Of a stretch of 64,000 nucleotides of DNA, positions 58,973 to 64,000 are shown piece by piece. Source of the stretch: Actinobacillus capsulatus DSM 19761 (GTDB taxonomy: Bacteria > Pseudomonadota > Gammaproteobacteria > Enterobacterales > Pasteurellaceae); NCBI RefSeq assembly GCF_000374285.1, contig NZ_KB893941.1:1-64000 (forward strand), given 5' to 3'. The notes below the pieces were generated by a model that was given only the letters and a program-made list of their open reading frames with translations, searched no databases and had not been told where the DNA came from. Positions within the stretch are counted from its first letter, which is position 1. Every line of letters begins with the position of its first letter. Position numbers and translations under genes: made by a program.

Positions 58973-60139
58973 TTATTTCCCCTGTGCTGCTGTGACTGCA
59001 AGTTGTGCCGCTTGCGTTAATGTGGTAGCTGCAATGAGACTTAAACCGCTGTTTGCGAGAAGTTGACGACCTAATTCGGCATTTGTTCCTTCTAAACGCA
59101 CAACAACCGGAAGACTGACTCCGACTTCAGTAACTGCTGCAATAATACCTTCTGCAATTAAGTCGCATTTGACGATACCACCGAAGATATTGACTAACAC
59201 GGCTTTCACATTGTGATCGGAAAGAATTAACTTAAAAGCTTCTGCAACACGTTCTTTGGTTGCTCCACCGCCGACATCTAAAAAGTTTGCCGGACGACCG
59301 CCGTGTAATTTGACGATATCCATTGTCCCCATGGCTAAGCCCGCACCGTTAACCATACAGCCGATATTACCGTCGAGTGCTACGTAATTGAGATCCCATT
59401 TTGCTGCTTCAGCTTCTCTAGCGTCCTCTTGGCTTGGATCTTGTAGGGCTTTGAGTTCGGGGTGACGATAAAGCGCATTGCTGTCTACAACCATTTTGGC
59501 ATCTAAGCAGAGTAATTGACCTTGTTTGGTCAGTACGAGAGGATTTATTTCAAGTAGTGCTAGATCTTTTTCGATAAATAACTTGGTAAGCTGTACAAAA
59601 ATATGTACGAACTGTTTAATTTGATCACCGGAAAGCCCTAGTTGAAAAGCGAGCTCTCTCCCTTGAAAAGTTTGCGCACTGGTAAGCGGATCGATTGTGA
59701 CATTGTGGATAAGTTCGGGGGTATGTTGGGCAACATCTTCGATATTCATGCCGCCAGAACAGGATGCCATAAAAACGATTTTTTGTGATGTGCGATCAAT
59801 GACTGCACCAAAGTATAATTCACGCTCAATTTGGCAGGTTTCTTCGATATAAATCGTATTAACCGGTTGTCCGTTTGCATTGGTTTGGAAGGTTACTAAA
59901 CGTTGTCCAAACCATTTATCACAAAATGCTCTAACATCAGATTCATTGCGAACCAATTTAACCCCACCGGCTTTTCCTCGTCCTCCTGCATGAACTTGAC
60001 ATTTAGCTGTCCAAGTATCCCCATTTAATTGCTGAATGGCGGCGATGGCTTCATTTGTGTTAGTGCATAAAATACCTCGACTCACAGGGAGTTGATATTG
60101 TGCAAAAATTTGCTTTGCTTGATATTCATGTAGGTTCAT
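58973..60139 (-). CDS. sucC: Succinyl-CoA ligase beta subunit
   Basis: A 388-residue ATP-grasp protein. It has [57 protein letters not shown], the Gly-rich [14 protein letters not shown] and [16 protein letters not shown]. It pairs with SucD. Upstream, a hairpin separates it from the VirK-like gene, so sucCD is its own unit. Confidence 0.97.
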   Translation of the reverse strand: MNLHEYQAKQIFAQYQLPVSRGILCTNTNEAIAAIQQLNGDTWTAKCQVHAGGRGKAGGVKLVRNESDVRAFCDKWFGQRLVTFQTNANGQPVNTIYIEETCQIERELYFGAVIDRTSQKIVFMASCSGGMNIEDVAQHTPELIHNVTIDPLTSAQTFQGRELAFQLGLSGDQIKQFVHIFVQLTKLFIEKDLALLEINPLVLTKQGQLLCLDAKMVVDSNALYRHPELKALQDPSQEDAREAEAAKWDLNYVALDGNIGCMVNGAGLAMGTMDIVKLHGGRPANFLDVGGGATKERVAEAFKLILSDHNVKAVLVNIFGGIVKCDLIAEGIIAAVTEVGVSLPVVVRLEGTNAELGRQLLANSGLSLIAATTLTQAAQLAVTAAQGK

Positions 60140-60250
60140 ATAGTTTCCTGTATGGAATAATTTTTGCTAGAAATCTTTCAGGAATTTAATGGATCTAAAC
60201 TAAAAAAGCAAATTGAAGATAGTGGAAAAAATGCAAAAAAATGACAAATT

Positions 60251-60283
60251 TTAACCGCTTATATGTATATTATAAGCGGTTAA
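60251..60283 (-). terminator. Terminator for the VirK-like gene
   Basis: TTAACCGCTTATA (60251-60263) and TATAAGCGGTTAA (60271-60283) form a 13-bp perfect stem around TGTATAT. It carries an uptake-like core on each arm. The T-tract on the minus strand is weak (AAAATTTG), so termination is likely but not sure. Confidence 0.65.
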
Positions 60284-60309
60284 GAATGAAAGGATGTTTA
60301 GATAAGAAT

Positions 60310-61176
60310 TTATGAATTTATGCCAAACGCTGTTCGGATATTTGTTTCTATTTGCTCAAGTAATGCAAAGCGTTTACGGTACATCGAACGTTTTTTGCTT
60401 GGGATTCGCTCAAGCGATTTATCTATAACAACCGATATTTGCCAATAGTCTTTCAGGGTGCCGCCACTTTCACTGAAGATCGCATCATAATCAACTATAT
60501 AGCGTTTGCTTTGAATAAAACGTGATTTATTTTGATATTTATGCGGAATACCAAGTAACTGGTTATAACCGAGTATTGGAGTAAGTAGTTTCATACTTTC
60601 TACCATTAAATGAGCGGGGCGTAAGCCGTAACATTGCTTAGTTAATTGTTTCATCAAATCTTTGGCATTTGCTTGATTGGAGCCTTGAATTACACCGATA
60701 AGCAATGCATTGTTAATGAGCCCGAAAGTTAATAGATATACGAGCTGTTGCGAGCTTTTTTGATATAGCTCTAATGCCCAAAAACCTTCCATTGGTTGAT
60801 GTTCATTAATATTTAAGCGAAGCTCAAAATCATCTGTAATTTCGCCAAAACTTATTAATTTTTCCCACAATGGTGTTAATGAGTATTGCGCTAACGCTTG
60901 CGGAAAAAACGTTAAGTTATCGCAAATTGCTCGGAAACGTTGTGTAGCGTTAAAGCGCTTATCCAAAAAACGATGAACAAGAGGGTAACTGTAATTAGGT
61001 CGTTGATTTAATAGAGGGATAAGAGCTGGATTTCTGTTTACGAATTGAGTGAATAATTTTATGTGTTTTTGATGTAAACGAGAGCGTAACCAGAAGCGTA
61101 AACGTTTGAGGCGATAAGATTTTTGAGGTGTGTCGGGATATATTTGGTATGCCTTAGGGTAATTGTAATCAGTCAT
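60310..61176 (-). CDS. VirK/YbjX family protein (DUF535)
   Basis: A 288-residue protein with DUF535 traits. These are a basic helical start (YRLKRLRFWLRSRLHQKH), NINEHQPMEGFWALELY, LLTFGLINNALLIGVIQGSN, LRPAHLMVESMKLL and GIPHKYQNKSRFIQSKRYIVDYDAIFSESGG near the end. Members such as Shigella VirK and E. coli YbjX influence surface structures or virulence; mechanism is poorly known. It sits between sucB and sucC, with terminators on both sides, and so appears inserted in the suc cluster. Confidence 0.85.
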   Translation of the reverse strand: MTDYNYPKAYQIYPDTPQKSYRLKRLRFWLRSRLHQKHIKLFTQFVNRNPALIPLLNQRPNYSYPLVHRFLDKRFNATQRFRAICDNLTFFPQALAQYSLTPLWEKLISFGEITDDFELRLNINEHQPMEGFWALELYQKSSQQLVYLLTFGLINNALLIGVIQGSNQANAKDLMKQLTKQCYGLRPAHLMVESMKLLTPILGYNQLLGIPHKYQNKSRFIQSKRYIVDYDAIFSESGGTLKDYWQISVVIDKSLERIPSKKRSMYRKRFALLEQIETNIRTAFGINS

Positions 61177-61256
61177 ATTTCTCTAAGTTTGCTAAATAAT
61201 GACGTTATAATACAATAAAATTAATTAATTTACAAAGTTTGTATTAACTTTATTAA

Positions 61257-61288
61257 AAACCGCTTATAGCATTGTCTATAAGCGGTTT
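61257..61288 (-). terminator. Terminator for sucB
   Basis: AAACCGCTTATAG (61257-61269) and CTATAAGCGGTTT (61276-61288) form a 13-bp stem around CATTGT. On the minus strand TTTTT follows. It lies past the sucB stop. Confidence 0.85.
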
Positions 61289-61310
61289 AAGTTTGGTTAT
61301 TTCGATTTAG

Positions 61311-62540
61311 TTAGATTTCGAGCAATAAACGTGTCGGATCTTCTAATAAATCTTTTACCGCCACTAAGAAACCAACGGATTCACGTCCGTCAATTAATCG
61401 GTGGTCATAAGATAATGCTAGGTACATCATTGGTCGAATAACCACTTGACCGTTTACTGCAACTGGGCGATCTTTAATTGCGTGCATCCCTAAAATCGCA
61501 CTTTGCGGCGGATTGATGATTGGGGTGGACATTAATGAACCGAATACACCGCCGTTTGTGATCGTGAAATTGCCACCGGTTAAATCTTCTACGGTTAATT
61601 TGCCGTTACGACCTTTCTCAGCCAGTTCTTTAATGGTTTTCTCAATATTCGCCATCGATAATTTATCACAGTTACGGATAACCGGGGTGACTAAGCCGCG
61701 AGGGGTTGAGACCGCAATACTAATATCAAAGTAGTTGTGATATACCACATCATCGCCGTCAATCGAAGCATTGATTTCCGGATAACGTTTTAATGCTTCA
61801 ACAACCGCTTTAATATAGAACGACATAAAACCTAAACGCACGCCGTGTTGTTTTTCAAATTTTTCACCGTAAATTTTACGTAATGTCATAATCGGCTGCA
61901 TATCTACTTCATTGAATGTAGTGAGCATAGCTGTTGTATTTTTCGCTTCTAACAAACGTTCAGCAATACGTTTACGTAAACGTGTCATTGGCACACGTTT
62001 TTCGCTACGTGCTGAGTAAGCCACAGTACTTACAGTGCTTTGCTCTGTAGTAATAGCTTGTTTTGAAGCTTGTGTTTGACGTTGTGCCAAATGATGTTCA
62101 ATATCTTCACGGGTAATTCGACCGCCGACACCCGTACCTTTGATAAGATGCGCTTCAATATTATGTTCTGCTAATAAACGACGAATCGCAGGGCCTTGAG
62201 AATCCGCATCGGAATGGTCATGTTCAATAGCTGCAGACTTACGATCCGCCGGAGTTGCTTCATTCATCGGTTTAATCGTTTCTTGGGTGAAATCGCCTGC
62301 TTGGACGGTTGAGATTTTGCCGAGTAATTGTTTGGAAATAACGGTAGCGCCTTGAACTTGGCTGATCTCCGCTAAAATACCGTCATGTGGCGCCGGTACT
62401 TCTAATACGACTTTATCCGTTTCAATTTCAACGATTACTTCATCACGTTTAATTGCATCACCCACATTCTTATGCCAAGTAGCAACAGTCGCATCTGCAA
62501 CGGATTCGGGTAAGTCCGGCGTTAAAATTTCAATAGTCAT
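61311..62540 (-). CDS. sucB: Dihydrolipoamide succinyltransferase (2-oxoglutarate dehydrogenase E2)
   Basis: A 409-residue protein: lipoyl domain with lipoyl-Lys in [14 protein letters not shown] (about residue 43), a linker, the E3-binding domain ([30 protein letters not shown]), and the catalytic core with [26 protein letters not shown] and the His/Asp motif [16 protein letters not shown]. It moves the succinyl group to CoA. It follows sucA with an inverted uptake pair between. The E3 gene (lpd) is not visible. Confidence 0.97.
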   Translation of the reverse strand: MTIEILTPDLPESVADATVATWHKNVGDAIKRDEVIVEIETDKVVLEVPAPHDGILAEISQVQGATVISKQLLGKISTVQAGDFTQETIKPMNEATPADRKSAAIEHDHSDADSQGPAIRRLLAEHNIEAHLIKGTGVGGRITREDIEHHLAQRQTQASKQAITTEQSTVSTVAYSARSEKRVPMTRLRKRIAERLLEAKNTTAMLTTFNEVDMQPIMTLRKIYGEKFEKQHGVRLGFMSFYIKAVVEALKRYPEINASIDGDDVVYHNYFDISIAVSTPRGLVTPVIRNCDKLSMANIEKTIKELAEKGRNGKLTVEDLTGGNFTITNGGVFGSLMSTPIINPPQSAILGMHAIKDRPVAVNGQVVIRPMMYLALSYDHRLIDGRESVGFLVAVKDLLEDPTRLLLEI

Positions 62541-62596
62541 AGTTATGTTCCTTTATATTCGTTAACACAGTGTTTTAGCTGTGCCGATAATTTTGC

Positions 62597-62652
62597 AAGC
62601 GGTCAAATTTGAGGATTTTTTTGCAAAATTTTGCTGGAAATTGACCGCTTAT
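62597..62652. repeat. Inverted uptake-signal pair between sucA and sucB
   Basis: GCAAGCGGTCAAATTTG and AAATTGACCGCTTAT face each other in the 115-base gap. It may partly end sucA transcription before sucB. Confidence 0.6.
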
Positions 62653-62655
62653 TTG

Positions 62656-64000
62656 TTAAATCGTTAAAGCTTCTGCCACTAATTGTTTTTGTTGCTGGGT
62701 ATGCAATGAAGTATAGCCCACCGCAGGCGATGCAGATGCAGGACGGCCCGCATAAGTTAATTTTGCTTTTTCTGGAATTGATGCTTCAAAATTATGTTTA
62801 CTACAATACCAAGCGCCTTGATTAAGTGGCTCTTCTTGACACCAAACAAAGTCTTTTACATGTGCGTAAGGTTCTAATACTTTTTTCATATCCTCGTATG
62901 GGAATGGATAAAGTTGTTCGATACGAATAATCGCCACATCAGTTTGTTCGTTTTGGCGGCGTTGTTCGAGTAAATCGTAATAAACCTTACCTGAACACAT
63001 TACAACACGTTTCACTTTTTTCGCCTTGATATTACTGTCAATTTCACCGATCACCGTTTGGAATTCACCGTCAACCAATTCTGCTAAGGAAGACACCGCT
63101 AATGGGTGACGTAATAACGATTTAGGTGAAATCGCAACTAATGGGCGACGCATTTTGCGAATCGCTTGGCGGCGTAACATATGGTAAACCTGTGCCGGTG
63201 TACTTGGCACACAAACCTGCATATTTTGTTGTGCGCAAAGCTGTAAGTAACGTTCTACACGGGCTGATGAGTGTTCTGGTCCTTGACCTTCATAACCGTG
63301 TGGAAGTAACATCACTAAGCCGCACATTCTGCCCCATTTTTGTTCGCCGGAACTGATAAATTGGTCGATAACGATTTGTGCGCCGTTGGCAAAGTCACCG
63401 AACTGTGCTTCCCAAATGGTTAATGTTTTCGGATTGGTTGTTGCGTAACCGTATTCAAAAGCTAATACCGCTTCTTCGGAAAGTACGGAGTCCCATACTT
63501 CAAAGCGCCCTTGATTTGCATGTAAATGAGCAAGCGGCACATAACTTGTACCATCATTTTGGTTATGTACAACCGCATGACGGTGGAAGAATGTACCACG
63601 ACCGGCATCTTCTCCGGATAAACGGACGTGCGTACCTTCATCTAGTAGGGTTGCGTATGCCATCGTTTCCGCCATACCCCAATCTAATAATTTTTTGCCC
63701 TCGCACATCTCTTTACGGTCGTTATAGATTTTTTCGACACGAGAGTGCGGACTTAAACTTTCAGGGTATTCACATACACGTTTTGCCAAAGTTTGGAAAC
63801 GGTCTAACGGGAATTTACTTTCATACGGTGTTGTCCAGTCATAATTGAGGTATTGCAACCAATCAACCGCTGCCATATCCATTTCACGCCATTCAGGTAC
63901 AACGCGATCACCGTTATCTAACGCATCACGATAGTTATTCATCATTTCAGTGGCTTGATCTTGGCTTAATATGCCTTCAGCAACCAAACGATCCGCATAG
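62656..64000 (-). CDS. sucA: 2-oxoglutarate dehydrogenase E1, C-terminal part (start outside window)
   Basis: At least 448 codons of the C-terminal half of SucA are open to the window edge. Visible are RLSGEDAGRGTFFHRHAVVHNQ, EYGYATTNPKTLTIWEAQFGDFANGAQIVIDQF, MCGLVMLLPHGYEGQGPEHSSARVERYLQL, VVMCSGKVYYDL and the end GRPASASPAVGYTSLHTQQQKQLV. It uses thiamine diphosphate to decarboxylate 2-oxoglutarate. The N-terminal ThDP-binding part lies to the right. Confidence 0.97.
   Translation of the reverse strand, partial: YADRLVAEGILSQDQATEMMNNYRDALDNGDRVVPEWREMDMAAVDWLQYLNYDWTTPYESKFPLDRFQTLAKRVCEYPESLSPHSRVEKIYNDRKEMCEGKKLLDWGMAETMAYATLLDEGTHVRLSGEDAGRGTFFHRHAVVHNQNDGTSYVPLAHLHANQGRFEVWDSVLSEEAVLAFEYGYATTNPKTLTIWEAQFGDFANGAQIVIDQFISSGEQKWGRMCGLVMLLPHGYEGQGPEHSSARVERYLQLCAQQNMQVCVPSTPAQVYHMLRRQAIRKMRRPLVAISPKSLLRHPLAVSSLAELVDGEFQTVIGEIDSNIKAKKVKRVVMCSGKVYYDLLEQRRQNEQTDVAIIRIEQLYPFPYEDMKKVLEPYAHVKDFVWCQEEPLNQGAWYCSKHNFEASIPEKAKLTYAGRPASASPAVGYTSLHTQQQKQLVAEALTI

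Overview
The window looks like chromosome from a member of the Pasteurellaceae. The 9-bp core AAGCGGTCA/AAGCGGT (often ACAAGCGGT) recurs throughout, mostly between genes and often as inverted pairs. That is the uptake signal sequence dialect of the Actinobacillus pleuropneumoniae / Mannheimia branch, not the AAGTGCGGT dialect of Haemophilus influenzae. Gene content and order fit: lptCAB-ptsN-rapZ without rpoN, an e(P4)-type acid phosphatase, a selenocysteine formate dehydrogenase, and PEP carboxylase together with PEP carboxykinase. An Actinobacillus is my best guess; the species is not proven by the sequence.

Layout. 1-337: end of an IS3/IS150-type element. 353-1981: three tandem related lipoproteins. 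2119-6700: ubiI, rapZ, ptsN and the lipopolysaccharide export genes lptB, lptA, lptC. 6862-9501: ppc. 9684-16570: a formate dehydrogenase cluster (fdhE, fdnI, fdnH and fdnG with an in-frame UGA, then divergent fdhD). 16572-27055: transporters, a DUF945 protein, a fadI-fadJ pair with altered catalytic motifs, nth, proB, folA and the acid phosphatase. 27217-28443: a scar containing a symporter gene stump, an IS200-like fragment, a decayed integrase and a copy of the 3' end of tRNA-Cys. 28473-33361: gdhA, bamE, yejK, ridA, pgeF. 33458-about 44650: a heavily decayed tailed-phage prophage next to tRNA-Ile(CAU). 44935-64000: core genes (leuB, msrB, gapA, mreBCD, rarA, znuB, a class II amidotransferase, ispF-ispD-ftsB, pckA, sucD-sucC, a VirK/YbjX protein, sucB and partial sucA).

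How the genes work together. FdnGHI oxidises formate in the periplasm and passes electrons to quinone; FdhD and FdhE mature it, and UbiI makes ubiquinone. Ppc and PckA interconvert PEP and oxaloacetate around a succinate/2-oxoglutarate branch (SucABCD, GdhA). LptCAB, BamE, the lipoproteins and MreBCD serve the envelope.

The prophage keeps an intact-looking integrase, holin, Rz/Rz1 spanins and one lysozyme. Its repressor, tail tube, tail chaperone, endolysin, terminase and portal genes are truncated or frameshifted, so it should not make phage. It carries cargo-like genes: a Cys/His protein resembling DUF7689, a small secreted two-cysteine protein and a DUF4298 protein.

The observations I find most worth following are the FadI/FadJ pair that has lost thiolase and hydratase catalytic residues, the prophage DUF7689-like gene, the four-cysteine insertion in PtsN, and two ~200-bp IS200-derived units that stop at the same base.
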